Shown here: positions 1 through 6,084 of the stretch, piece by piece
How the letters are laid out: each line of letters starts with the position of its first letter
How positions within the stretch are numbered: position 1 is the first letter of the stretch
Source: Pseudomonadota bacterium
Lineage (GTDB): Bacteria > Pseudomonadota > Gammaproteobacteria > Halothiobacillales > Halothiobacillaceae
Direction of reading: 5' to 3'
DNA length: 7,973 bases
Assembly: GCA_021795795.1 (NCBI GenBank)
Contig: JAJYPA010000368.1
Span: 1 to 7,973 of the forward strand
Notes under the pieces: generated by a model
Database searches by the model: none
What the model was told of the DNA's origin: nothing
The model's input: only the letters and a program-made list of their open reading frames with translations
Made by a program: the position numbers and the translations under genes

Positions 1-146
1 TGGTCGGTGGCTGGGGGCTGGGCATGGCCGGCGAGCAGGGTGTCTTTTATCTCCTTGCCGTCGTCGGATTGCTCCTCGCCCTGCAAAGCTGGAACGGCAA
101 ACGCGTGGCACTATTGCTGGAACCGGATTATTCGCAAAAATCATAA
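1..146 (+). CDS. C-terminal end of a membrane protein, possibly an MFS-type transporter (partial)
   Basis: Only the last 47 codons are in the window; the reading frame starts at position 3 and ends at TAA 144-146. The visible protein begins with a glycine-rich turn (GGWGLGMAGEQG), followed by a hydrophobic helix of about 18 residues (FYLLAVVGLLLALQSW), then a short hydrophilic tail ending PDYSQKS. A final transmembrane helix with a short tail is typical of multi-pass transporters such as the major facilitator superfamily, but no diagnostic family motif is visible, so the family is a guess. The stop lies 14 nt before the ATG of the Rrf2-type regulator gene, close enough for the two to share a transcript; the regulator might therefore control this transporter. 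Confidence 0.55.
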   Translation, partial: VGGWGLGMAGEQGVFYLLAVVGLLLALQSWNGKRVALLLEPDYSQKS

Positions 147-160
147 AATGAGTACGCCAG

Positions 161-598
161 ATGATGTTGAGCAAGACTAGCGAATATGCCCTGCGGAGTC
201 TGATTTATCTGGCCGCCCAGCCATCGGGAAGGCCAGTGCTGAGCCGGGAGATTGCTGACTATATAGGAGGCTCCGCACCATGCGTTACCAAAGTATTGCG
301 CTGCCTGGCCAAGCGCGGAATCCTGTATTCCGTAAAAGGGAAGGGGGGTGGCTATATGTTGCGCCCTGGTGCCGATGCCCTAAATATTATTGACGTCATT
401 GAGATTGCCGAAGGGCATCCGCTGGAGATACGTTGCATACTGGGCCATGACTGTAAAAACGCTATCCCCTGTCCTCTGCATCCACAATGGGAGGCCATCA
501 AAGACCGTGAAATAGGCTTTTTAAGGGGGCAAACCGTTGGCGCGATATCGCGGGCAATGTTTTGGGTTGATGCGGTGACGTCCGCCGTGCAGTGTTAG
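161..598 (+). CDS. Rrf2-family (IscR/NsrR-like) transcriptional regulator with a three-cysteine cluster
   Basis: A 145-residue DNA-binding regulator, near the usual Rrf2 length (IscR is about 160). The N-terminus (LSKTSEYALRSLIYLA) is the classic Rrf2 helix. A winged helix-turn-helix spans about residues 25-70, with the wing marked by KGKGGGY at 59-65. Residues 92, 98 and 104 are cysteines spaced C-X5-C-X5-C, with a following His107; this is the spacing and numbering of the [2Fe-2S] ligands of IscR, and NsrR has a similar triad. The protein therefore probably senses iron-sulfur status, nitric oxide or redox state. No isc, suf or nitric-oxide detoxification gene is visible next to it, so IscR or NsrR cannot be chosen. 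Two ATG codons stand in tandem (161 and 164); neither has a strong Shine-Dalgarno. The gene lies 14 nt after the upstream membrane protein gene and may be co-transcribed with it. Confidence 0.9.
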   Translation: MMLSKTSEYALRSLIYLAAQPSGRPVLSREIADYIGGSAPCVTKVLRCLAKRGILYSVKGKGGGYMLRPGADALNIIDVIEIAEGHPLEIRCILGHDCKNAIPCPLHPQWEAIKDREIGFLRGQTVGAISRAMFWVDAVTSAVQC

Positions 599-702
599 GC
601 CCGTTTGGGTGCGCGGGATTCCGTTCTTTGGCGGTCTGCTTTTCTGTTGGTTAGAGCAAGACAGGTGCCCTGAAATGATGATGGGGAAATCCATCCAATG
701 GT

Positions 703-707
703 AGGAG
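703..707 (+). promoter_or_regulatory. Ribosome binding site of the secreted protein at 713
   Basis: AGGAG is followed by a 5-nt spacer and ATG at 713. It selects this ATG over the in-frame ATG at 698, which lies upstream of the site and has no Shine-Dalgarno of its own. Confidence 0.6.
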
Positions 708-712
708 TCGTT

Positions 713-1240
713 ATGACAAATATTTTACGATTGATTACGATAGTACTAGCACTGGCCGTACCGGTGATGGCACGGTGTGCGCCTGCAACCCAGATGGAAT
801 CGTTTTATGATTGTATATTGCCCCCGACCCTGGCAGTGTATCACGATGCAGTCGTTGCATCCGGACATATGGCCACGGACGTAAGCTTTTTTAAAAATAA
901 AAATCCGGGGGCATCTTTTGATGAAACCAGCTGGCTGTATGCACTGTACGCAAAAAAGAATCTGTCGCAATGCAAAATCCCGACCGATTCCGCTGACGTC
1001 AAAAAGTCGCAATCCATTGTTAACGCGGCAAGAGATATCATAAATGGGTACATCGCATTCACATGGTCACCAACACCCATGAGTCTGGCCAAGGAGTGGC
1101 CGCAAATAAGAACAGGATACGATAGCATTCGCGCCTCTATAGGTAACGAGTACTATAGGGTCAGTGTTCCTGAAGGGGTTATAAAAACGGATGGCAAATA
1201 TGAGGCGATGATCCACATGCAGATGGGTCTCATGCACTGA
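713..1240 (+). CDS. Secreted or periplasmic protein of unknown function
   Basis: From the ATG at 713 the product has 175 residues. Residues 1-20 form a signal peptide: Thr-Asn-Ile-Leu-Arg at the N-terminus, a hydrophobic core (ITIVLALAVPVM) and a plausible cleavage after Ala20 (V-M-A), with an alternative after Ala25 (A-P-A). It is not a convincing lipoprotein, because the residue before Cys22 is Arg, which does not fit a lipobox. The mature part is hydrophilic and probably largely helical, with no membrane segment. Cys34 and Cys87 could form a disulfide in the periplasm. I do not recognise the family. The gene starts 114 nt after the Rrf2 regulator, on the same strand, and is followed by a 216-nt gap before the dioxygenase gene, so it may be a single transcription unit. 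An envelope role is inferred from the signal peptide only. Confidence 0.75.
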   Translation: MTNILRLITIVLALAVPVMARCAPATQMESFYDCILPPTLAVYHDAVVASGHMATDVSFFKNKNPGASFDETSWLYALYAKKNLSQCKIPTDSADVKKSQSIVNAARDIINGYIAFTWSPTPMSLAKEWPQIRTGYDSIRASIGNEYYRVSVPEGVIKTDGKYEAMIHMQMGLMH

Positions 1241-1339
1241 AAATACAATTCCTGTCCTGGTTATCGGGCGACATCGCTGATCTGCGGGCACGGCGTGTAG
1301 GCGCGGGTTGTACTTTGGTTCTGGTTTACGCTTGTCTTG

Positions 1340-1367
1340 GTCCCCCGATCCGTGGCAACACGGGGAC
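1340..1367 (+). other. Stem-loop with a GCAA tetraloop in the leader of the dioxygenase gene
   Basis: CCGTG (1350-1354), GCAA (1355-1358) and CACGG (1359-1363) form a perfect 5-bp stem closed by a GNRA tetraloop. Four more outer pairs are possible between GTCC (1340-1343) and GGAC (1364-1367), with a 6-nt bulge on the 5' side. It lies about 90 nt before the start codon and is not followed by a T-run, so it is not an intrinsic terminator. A structured 5' leader is possible; chance is not excluded. Confidence 0.25.
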
Positions 1368-1444
1368 GCGTGGACGCAAGCATCACTGTGGTATACAGAC
1401 TCACAAACTGTGCCTGCTGCTGCCAATACCGCCTCGCATCTATT

Positions 1445-1448
1445 GGAG
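1445..1448 (+). promoter_or_regulatory. Ribosome binding site of the dioxygenase gene
   Basis: GGAG stands 8 nt before ATG 1457 and only 2 nt before the in-frame ATG 1451. The spacing favours 1457, and the homology-like part of the protein also begins there. Confidence 0.55.
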
Positions 1449-1456
1449 ATATGGGC

Positions 1457-2098
1457 ATGGAACTAAAAATACTTTCTGTGAACGATACCATAGGTCTGGT
1501 TCACTTCAACGGGCTTCTGAGTCTTGACGAGTGCGCCGAATTGATAGCGATTGGTAGTGTATCCGAGGCAAAACCTTCGGTGGTGGTTGATGGTGCTTCC
1601 GATGCTGCATATGAAACACCCGGGCGCTGCAGTACGGTGGTGGCGCCATCAGTCGATGCGTATCCAATCATTCCGGAGATAAGGCGGCGTATCGAGCTAT
1701 TATCCGGGATTTCGCAGGAAAATCAGGAACCATTGCAGATTCTGCATTATACCCGTGGCGGGAAGTATGACATACACTATGATGCTTTTTCGGACGGATC
1801 TCCTCAATTGAAAAATGGCGGGAACAGGCTGTTAACGGTACTGCTGTATCTGAATGATGTGGAATATGGTGGATGGACACAATTTCCGCACATCATGGCA
1901 AATATAGTGCCCAACGCGGGATCTGGTATTTTATTCAGGAATACAGACGTGCAGAACCGACAGCTGCGGGAGTCGTTACATGCGGGCTTGCCGGTTACCC
2001 ATGGAGAAAAATGGATAGCCTCCATCTGGATACGAGAGAACCCATATATAACGCCATCTGTCGATCGGGCAAGTCAAATTATCCGTAGAACACTGTGA
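1457..2098 (+). CDS. Prolyl 4-hydroxylase-type 2-oxoglutarate/Fe(II)-dependent dioxygenase
   Basis: A 213-residue enzyme of the 2OG-Fe(II) oxygenase superfamily, which couples oxidative decarboxylation of 2-oxoglutarate to hydroxylation of a substrate by O2. The metal triad is His107 and Asp109 (in YDIHYDAF) and distal His175 (in SLHAGLPV). Lys185, ten residues after the distal histidine in GEKW, matches the lysine that binds the 2OG carboxylate in prolyl 4-hydroxylases, and the end of the core (GEKWIASIWIRE) has the P4H pattern. LLTVLLYLNDVEYGGWTQFP at 125-144 is the usual central strand block. There is no signal peptide, so it should act in the cytoplasm. The substrate cannot be read from sequence; bacterial relatives modify proline in proteins or free amino acids. 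The frame is open back to an ATG at 1337, but that extension is cysteine-rich and unlike the family. The gene converges on regA, 58 nt away. Confidence 0.87.
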   Translation: MELKILSVNDTIGLVHFNGLLSLDECAELIAIGSVSEAKPSVVVDGASDAAYETPGRCSTVVAPSVDAYPIIPEIRRRIELLSGISQENQEPLQILHYTRGGKYDIHYDAFSDGSPQLKNGGNRLLTVLLYLNDVEYGGWTQFPHIMANIVPNAGSGILFRNTDVQNRQLRESLHAGLPVTHGEKWIASIWIRENPYITPSVDRASQIIRRTL

Positions 2099-2127
2099 TA
2101 TCCGATACTTGACCGTCCTCACCGATT

Positions 2128-2146
2128 TGCCCTATGATTATAGGCA
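2128..2146. terminator. Weak stem-loop between the convergent dioxygenase and regA genes
   Basis: TGCC (2128-2131) and TAT (2133-2135) can pair with ATA (2140-2142) and GGCA (2143-2146), leaving C2132 bulged and a GATT loop: seven base pairs in the 58-nt gap between the stop codons of two convergent genes. Position suggests a shared terminator, but neither side has a run of T, so it is not a canonical intrinsic terminator. Confidence 0.2.
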
Positions 2147-2156
2147 CATTCAACAG

Positions 2157-2732
2157 TCAGCGTCGTACGGGGTGCTTATTCATCTTGCGTTGTAAGGACC
2201 GTCGGTGCATTCCCAGTCTGCGGGCGGCAGCGGATATGTTGCCATTACACTCCATCAGTACCTTGTTGATATGCTCCCATTCAACTCTGCGCGCTGACAA
2301 GAACTCGTTTTTGACCGGAGCTGTGGGGTTGCCATCCTTTTCATGTAACCTGGCGATAATCTCATCAGCATCTGCGGGTTTTGTCAGATAATATACCGCC
2401 CCGAGCTTTATGGCCTCAATCGCCGTCGCGATGCTGGCGTAACCGGTGAGCACAAGGATTCTGATATCCTGGTTGATGTTCCGTAGGGGGTTTATCATTT
2501 CCAAACCGGAAACCCCCGGCATTCGCAGATCCAGAACCACAGCGTCCGGTACGTAAAGTTCCGCAACTGCGATTATATCGGCGCTATCATGCACAGTGCA
2601 TACTTCAAAACCGCGCCTGGAAAACGCGTTCGACAGCACCCGGCAAAAGGTTACATCGTCGTCCACTACCATAATGTTAGAAACTGGTGTAACGGTGATA
2701 TCCGCACTATTTTCCATAGTTCCTACGGTCAT
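2157..2732 (-). CDS. regA: RegA/PrrA/ActR-family redox response regulator
   Basis: A 191-residue response regulator that receives phosphate from RegB and binds DNA to control energy-metabolism genes. The receiver domain (about 18-135) has the acidic pocket Asp24-Asp25-Asp26, phospho-acceptor Asp68 (VVLDLRMPG), Thr96 (LTG) and Lys118 (LTKP). The C-terminus (about 150-188) is the Fis-type helix-turn-helix of RegA, with the characteristic AARRLGMHRRSLQRKMNK, nearly invariant in this family. The linker carries only two scattered prolines (136, 139), not the run of prolines described for Rhodobacter RegA. The first ATG (2732) overlaps the regB stop as ATGA, so translation is probably coupled. An in-frame ATG at 2717 has AGGA just upstream and would give 186 residues, closer to the usual family length of about 184; the start is undecided. 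Confidence 0.92.
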   Translation of the reverse strand: MTVGTMENSADITVTPVSNIMVVDDDVTFCRVLSNAFSRRGFEVCTVHDSADIIAVAELYVPDAVVLDLRMPGVSGLEMINPLRNINQDIRILVLTGYASIATAIEAIKLGAVYYLTKPADADEIIARLHEKDGNPTAPVKNEFLSARRVEWEHINKVLMECNGNISAAARRLGMHRRSLQRKMNKHPVRR

Positions 2733-4006
2733 TGGTTGTTGATGCTTATCAGTAATGAGGTCAGGGGAAACACCACACGGGTACAGGATCCTCCCTCTCT
2801 CCGGCTGAACAGGGAGACGCTCCCACCCAAACGGTTTATAATGGTAGTCGCTAAAAAAAGCCCAAGACCAAGACCATCTTCTTTTTTAGAGAAAAAAGGT
2901 TGTCCCACCTCCCTGGCTATCTCCGGAGCAACCCCGCGACCAAGATCGCAGACATCAATGACGACATCGTGATCGCTACAGTGTACATCTATTTCCACAT
3001 AATCAGGCGATTCGTCGGCGGCGTTATTGAAAATGTTGGTCAGCGCCTGAGTCAAGGTATGCTCCGCAACAATTTTTGCAGCCGATCCGGCGCCATCTGA
3101 ACGAAATTCGACGTGAATACCAGGACGAGCATCGCCCCATTTGGTAATGATATCATTGAGGTAGTCTTCGATGCGTAGCTGGCAACCGCTCGATGCCTGC
3201 AACTGGCCGGCGGAAGCAGACATTGTGCTGAGGATACGTTTACACCGCTGCAGCTGTTCATACAAAATATCCAGACTTTCCGAAAGATTCTGGGTTTCTT
3301 TATAGTCCTGCTGCAGGTCCTTGGTTATTATGGTCATCGTGGCAAGAGGTGTCCCCAGCTCATGAGCAACACCGGCCGCCAAAGCACCCAGGTCAACAAC
3401 GCGATCCATCATCAGTTTTTCTTCGCGCGCGTGGGCGATAGCCTGATCCCGTTCCTGCAGGCTGTCGCTCATGCGTTTGACGAAATAGCTGATAGCGCCG
3501 GCAATTATAATAAATTCAAACCACATTCCCCATATGTGCAACTTCATTTCGTAAGTGGCAAGAGCATGTAGTGGTAGCGGTACATAAGAAGCCATCAATC
3601 CTGAATAGCACAATACGGTTATCGCCGCCATTGACCACCCGTATATTTTTGGGAGGGTGGCAACGGTAATAACTAATGGTAACAACAGTAAGGCGATAAA
3701 TGGATTGGTAGGGCCCCCGGAAAAATATAAGAGGGCCACCAGAATGGCAACATCGGCCAGGATCTGCGCAAAGAACTCATGGTTGCTGATAGGCCACTGG
3801 AAAGTAAGGCGAACAGTGGTGGCCATTGTCAGGAGTATTTCTATGGCGACTACCGCCGCCAAATGCCATATGGGTATGTGCCACTTTAGAATGATCGTAA
3901 CCACGGCTATGGCCATGCATTGGCCGATGACAGCCATTCCGCGCAGCAGCAAAACGCGCTGGAGGTTCAAGGCGCCATGAGACATGGCGTGGTTGGTGGA
4001 ATGCAT
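2729..4006 (-). CDS. regB: RegB/PrrB-family redox sensor histidine kinase
   Basis: A 425-residue membrane histidine kinase that autophosphorylates and passes phosphate to RegA according to quinone-pool and thiol redox state. About six transmembrane helices fill residues 22-175. GGPTNPF at 97-103, in the loop after the third helix, is the family's ubiquinone-sensing heptad. The H-box is LGALAAGVAHELGTPLATM with phospho-acceptor His215. Cys255 in LQRCKRIL corresponds to the redox-active cysteine of Rhodobacter RegB (Cys265). The ATPase domain has the N-box (NIFNNAADES, 324-333), G1 (DLGRG, 354-358) and G2 (GLGLGLFL, 378-385). All key residues are intact, so it should be functional. No good Shine-Dalgarno precedes the ATG at 4006 or the one at 3985, so the start is uncertain. 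It is first in an operon with regA, overlapping by 4 nt, and has a long upstream region with no convincing gene. Confidence 0.93.
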   Translation of the reverse strand: MHSTNHAMSHGALNLQRVLLLRGMAVIGQCMAIAVVTIILKWHIPIWHLAAVVAIEILLTMATTVRLTFQWPISNHEFFAQILADVAILVALLYFSGGPTNPFIALLLLPLVITVATLPKIYGWSMAAITVLCYSGLMASYVPLPLHALATYEMKLHIWGMWFEFIIIAGAISYFVKRMSDSLQERDQAIAHAREEKLMMDRVVDLGALAAGVAHELGTPLATMTIITKDLQQDYKETQNLSESLDILYEQLQRCKRILSTMSASAGQLQASSGCQLRIEDYLNDIITKWGDARPGIHVEFRSDGAGSAAKIVAEHTLTQALTNIFNNAADESPDYVEIDVHCSDHDVVIDVCDLGRGVAPEIAREVGQPFFSKKEDGLGLGLFLATTIINRLGGSVSLFSRREGGSCTRVVFPLTSLLISINNQ

Positions 4007-4038
4007 ATTAAAAATACACCGTAGGTGACGGGTTATGG

Positions 4039-4053
4039 ATCTTTATAAAAGAT
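4039..4053. repeat. Inverted repeat just upstream of regB
   Basis: ATCTTT (4039-4044) and AAAGAT (4048-4053) form a perfect 6-bp dyad around ATA, 33 nt before the regB start codon. The minus strand here reads TTTTATAAAG and TATCTT, which could serve as a -10 element, with TCGACA about 18 nt upstream as a poor -35. It may therefore be an operator overlapping the regB promoter; the evidence is motif-like only. Confidence 0.3.
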
Positions 4054-4149
4054 ACCGAAAGTAAATAAACGATGTCGAGAAATTTCTCCACATACCAGGT
4101 CATGAATAACGTAAAAGCGTGGTTGACGGCGCCATAGGGCCTGACTCAT

Positions 4150-4164
4150 GCAGCATGGTGCTGC
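4150..4164. repeat. Perfect inverted repeat GCAGCA/TGCTGC
   Basis: GCAGCA (4150-4155) and TGCTGC (4159-4164) are separated by TGG. The dyad is in the divergent leader, about 145 nt upstream of regB. It is not followed by a T-run on either strand. It could be a protein-binding site or a small RNA hairpin. Confidence 0.3.
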
Positions 4165-4221
4165 CTCCAGCAAAGCCTAGGTGCTCCACAGGAGAATGAA
4201 CTAACCCAGCTATTATGAAGT

Positions 4222-4254
4222 CTGATCATATCAGGTATTGTCACGCAATGACAA
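4222..4254. repeat. Two adjacent dyads in the regB upstream region, possible operators
   Basis: The first dyad is CTGAT-CAT-ATCAG (4222-4234). The second is TTGTCA-CGCAA-TGACAA (4238-4254). They are separated by only 3 nt, in the middle of the divergent leader. Each is a perfect palindrome of the size bound by dimeric regulators, and tandem placement is unlike a terminator. I cannot assign a regulator. Confidence 0.35.
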
Positions 4255-4741
4255 ATCTGTCGAGGTAGTAGAGCGGGACATCAAAGTCAGCGGCATCTAA
4301 AAATACGGAGCAGCAATATATGCGAACACTATAATATTATTAGTTACAAATATTGCGATCAGAAAGTAAGCTTTCCGGATTCGCAGAGCACAGGAACGAA
4401 AAAGAAATTTATCAAGTCCGTGTATGGTTGTTGCTAAAACCATCGGTGGTGGGCTTGCCCGGTACCCTGAATAACCCTCGATACGTCGTGGTGACGCAAT
4501 ACCGCTGTGCGGTCTTGTTGATGATCAAGTTATACAGTAAACCCTTATAGATTGTGGTCATCAGGCCTTTCGCCATTACCAGATCACACAACATCATGGA
4601 CGGCGCGGGAGCGCAAAACTACGAAGCTCATGGCGGTAACCGTGATATCCCTGGTGGTCCTGGGGAGGTCGTACAGCGGTCGAAGTCGGCCCCACATCTT
4701 GGCGGGTGGACAAATGCTGTTCATAATGGTGCTGTCAGGGA

Positions 4742-4936
4742 ATGACGGTGACATTGTCAGCAGAGAGGATGAAAGATGGTGCCCGGTTTCTTGCTATATT
4801 AGCGCCACTGATTAGTGCATCTGCGCCGATTCTGCGCCAGTATGGAATCCGGGGGATTATGGTCATCCCGCTTGTTGAATGCAGTGAAGCAGCAATGGAC
4901 ATCATGCGGAGTATGTACAGTCGGGTATATCCATAG
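4742..4936 (+). CDS. Possible small membrane or exported protein, start uncertain
   Basis: The frame encodes up to 64 residues. A hydrophobic stretch (RFLAILAPLISASAPIL) follows Met-Lys-Asp and could be a signal or membrane segment; a second hydrophobic patch is GIRGIMVIPLVE. The stop at 4934-4936 lies 17 nt before the next gene, a typical operon spacing. Three starts are possible: ATG 4742, GTG 4748 (with AGGGA six nt upstream, the best spacing), or ATG 4769 (a GAGAGG immediately adjacent, too close). No family is recognised. It overlaps another short plus-strand frame (4552-4815), which shows that open frames occur here by chance, so this call is weak. Confidence 0.25.
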   Translation: MTVTLSAERMKDGARFLAILAPLISASAPILRQYGIRGIMVIPLVECSEAAMDIMRSMYSRVYP

Positions 4937-4937
4937 T

Positions 4938-4946
4938 AGGGGAGGG
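4938..4946 (+). promoter_or_regulatory. Strong ribosome binding site that supports a GTG start at 4954
   Basis: AGGGGAGGG is followed by a 7-nt spacer and GTG 4954. The in-frame ATG 4963 would be 16 nt away, too far, so GTG is the better start. Confidence 0.6.
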
Positions 4947-4953
4947 TGAACAG

Positions 4954-5772
4954 GTGATCAGGATGTATTTTATGGTGGCCATATCGCTATGGGCTTGGCT
5001 CGGAAGCGCGATGGCTGCGCCTCTTTTGCTTTTTGGTGCTCCTCTGCAGGACGCGACGCGCACGACGCTGACGCCGGCTTTAGAGAAAGCAGGCCTTCCC
5101 CCTATTCCGAACGGCCCCCAGCAATGGTCCGACAGCTACCGGATAAACGGGCAGTTGCCACACCTGCAAGGTGCAAGTATGTTTTCTGTGGAGTATGACA
5201 GGCATAACCGGTTTGCGCTTGCGGAGTATAAATTCCCCAGCTTCGGGGACACCAGGCAGGTCCAAAACATTATCACCATGGTCACGTTCAAGTATGGACG
5301 GCCAAGCAGCATAACCGGCGACATCAACCATGGGCCAGTCATAGCCCGCTGGAAAGAGGGTGGTGGTATGGAAGTCAAGGTCTGGCGAGGATGGCCGATA
5401 ACCACCACTTACATGGATTTGGAGAATGTCGCCATCGTCAGGGCGATGCGCGCGGAGAGACTTACCGGTATGCACGGTTCATTGCCCGCCCGGATGAATA
5501 CAACGCCCATCAATGAAAATAAAGAATGGGAACCCCCGTCACCGGTGGAACAGGTTGCGCAGGCCAACAATCAAACCGTTCCGACGTGGCTCGTATGGGG
5601 GATCATTGTGTTCTTTCTCGTGCCCGCGGTGGGGATGGTCATCTTCGGTCATTTTCTTGCCAGGGTGACCCGCATTCCGCCTTTTGTTGTGGTCGCACGC
5701 GTTTTCTTTGCCCGGCTGGTCCAGTTTTTTCGCAGGCCTGGGTGGTTTCTTAAAGGACGGCAGGGCCGCTAA
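4954..5772 (+). CDS. Membrane-anchored periplasmic protein of unknown function
   Basis: The product has 272 residues from a GTG start. Residues 1-21 are a signal peptide (MIRMYFMVAISLWAWLGSAMA) cut before Ala22-Pro23. The periplasmic domain (22-210) has a block FKYGRPSSITGD...WKEGG...MDLENV (112-159) with the look of small beta-rich envelope domains, where a 'kYG.P' turn precedes paired strands, but I cannot name a family. A proline/glutamine-rich linker (193-210) leads to one transmembrane helix (about 211-233). A basic, partly amphipathic cytoplasmic tail follows (Arg240, 249, 254, 260, 261), which by the positive-inside rule places the C-terminus in the cytoplasm. The layout (signal peptide, periplasmic domain, single C-terminal anchor) suggests an envelope adaptor or assembly factor; this is inference. 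It has its own strong ribosome binding site and ends 60 nt from a convergent small gene. Confidence 0.8.
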   Translation: MIRMYFMVAISLWAWLGSAMAAPLLLFGAPLQDATRTTLTPALEKAGLPPIPNGPQQWSDSYRINGQLPHLQGASMFSVEYDRHNRFALAEYKFPSFGDTRQVQNIITMVTFKYGRPSSITGDINHGPVIARWKEGGGMEVKVWRGWPITTTYMDLENVAIVRAMRAERLTGMHGSLPARMNTTPINENKEWEPPSPVEQVAQANNQTVPTWLVWGIIVFFLVPAVGMVIFGHFLARVTRIPPFVVVARVFFARLVQFFRRPGWFLKGRQGR

Positions 5773-5832
5773 CTGGTATGATGTCTTCTTGCAAAGACTC
5801 ATCGTCGTCATGGTTCGTGAGTTTATGTCTGG

Positions 5833-6060
5833 TCATAGTTTCAAACCAATGATAATGCCCCAAAGAAGGCCATTCGCTGCCGCTGCGAGTATGTCCAGGG
5901 TATCATGGGATAATACCAGATAGGCAGCAGCACCACAGAGCGCCGCACCGGCAACCCCATAAGCCGTCAAGTCGCGCAACTCTCTGGCGCCAGGAGTGAA
6001 CGACCAATTCCACAATCTGCGCGCTATGGACCAGAGGTAGTGGATCAGGCCGCAGCGCAT
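5833..6060 (-). CDS. Small two-helix membrane protein of unknown function
   Basis: A 75-residue product. The N-terminal third is basic and tryptophan-rich (Trp10, 17, 19; Arg14, 15, 26, 29). It is followed by two hydrophobic segments, about 33-50 (AYGVAGAALCGAAAYLVL) and 56-73 (DILAAAANGLLWGIIIGL), joined by a short polar loop (SHDT), as in a helical hairpin. GGAG lies 10 nt before the ATG on the minus strand, a slightly long but acceptable spacing. Composition and clear segregation of charged and hydrophobic parts argue for a real protein, though no family is recognised. It converges on the anchored protein gene ending at 5772. A possible broken reading frame ends 24 nt upstream on the same strand. 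Confidence 0.55.
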   Translation of the reverse strand: MRCGLIHYLWSIARRLWNWSFTPGARELRDLTAYGVAGAALCGAAAYLVLSHDTLDILAAAANGLLWGIIIGLKL

Positions 6061-6084
6061 GCACAGATCACTCCATAAGGGACG

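Larger units (their letters stand above)
4007..4741. other. 735-nt region upstream of regB with no convincing gene; divergent leader
   Basis: This stretch separates minus-strand regB from the plus-strand cluster ending at 5772. Short open frames on both strands (for example 4353-4550 plus and 4412-4597 minus) overlap each other, lack ribosome binding sites and resemble no family I know. It is AT-richer than the neighbouring genes, especially 4200-4430. It contains several inverted repeats listed separately, a TATAAT at 4330-4335 without a matching -35 hexamer at the usual distance, and an ACCGC-TGT-GCGGT hairpin at 4501-4513. The regB promoter must lie here if regBA is transcribed on its own; regulatory sequence or an untranslated RNA are both possible. 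I see no tRNA, transposase or riboswitch consensus. Confidence 0.5.

Noticed and set aside
773..781. Lipoprotein attachment site at Cys22 of the secreted protein
   Set aside because: The residue before the cysteine is arginine, which does not fit a lipobox; ordinary signal peptidase cleavage is more likely.
746..1128. Minus-strand open frames inside the secreted protein gene
   Set aside because: They are antisense to a gene with a signal peptide and a good ribosome binding site, have no recognisable features and no ribosome binding sites.
1337..1456. N-terminal extension of the dioxygenase from ATG 1337
   Set aside because: The extension is cysteine-rich and unlike the family, no ribosome binding site precedes ATG 1337, and a good one precedes ATG 1457.
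4330..4335. TATAAT as a promoter -10 element for the plus-strand cluster
   Set aside because: The sequence 17 nt upstream (GGAGCA) does not resemble a -35 hexamer, there is no extended -10, and the nearest plausible gene is more than 400 nt away.
4353..4597. Overlapping short open frames on both strands in the regB upstream region
   Set aside because: They overlap each other on opposite strands, lack ribosome binding sites and have no family resemblance or convincing protein features. An insertion-sequence remnant was considered but no transposase motif or terminal repeat is visible.
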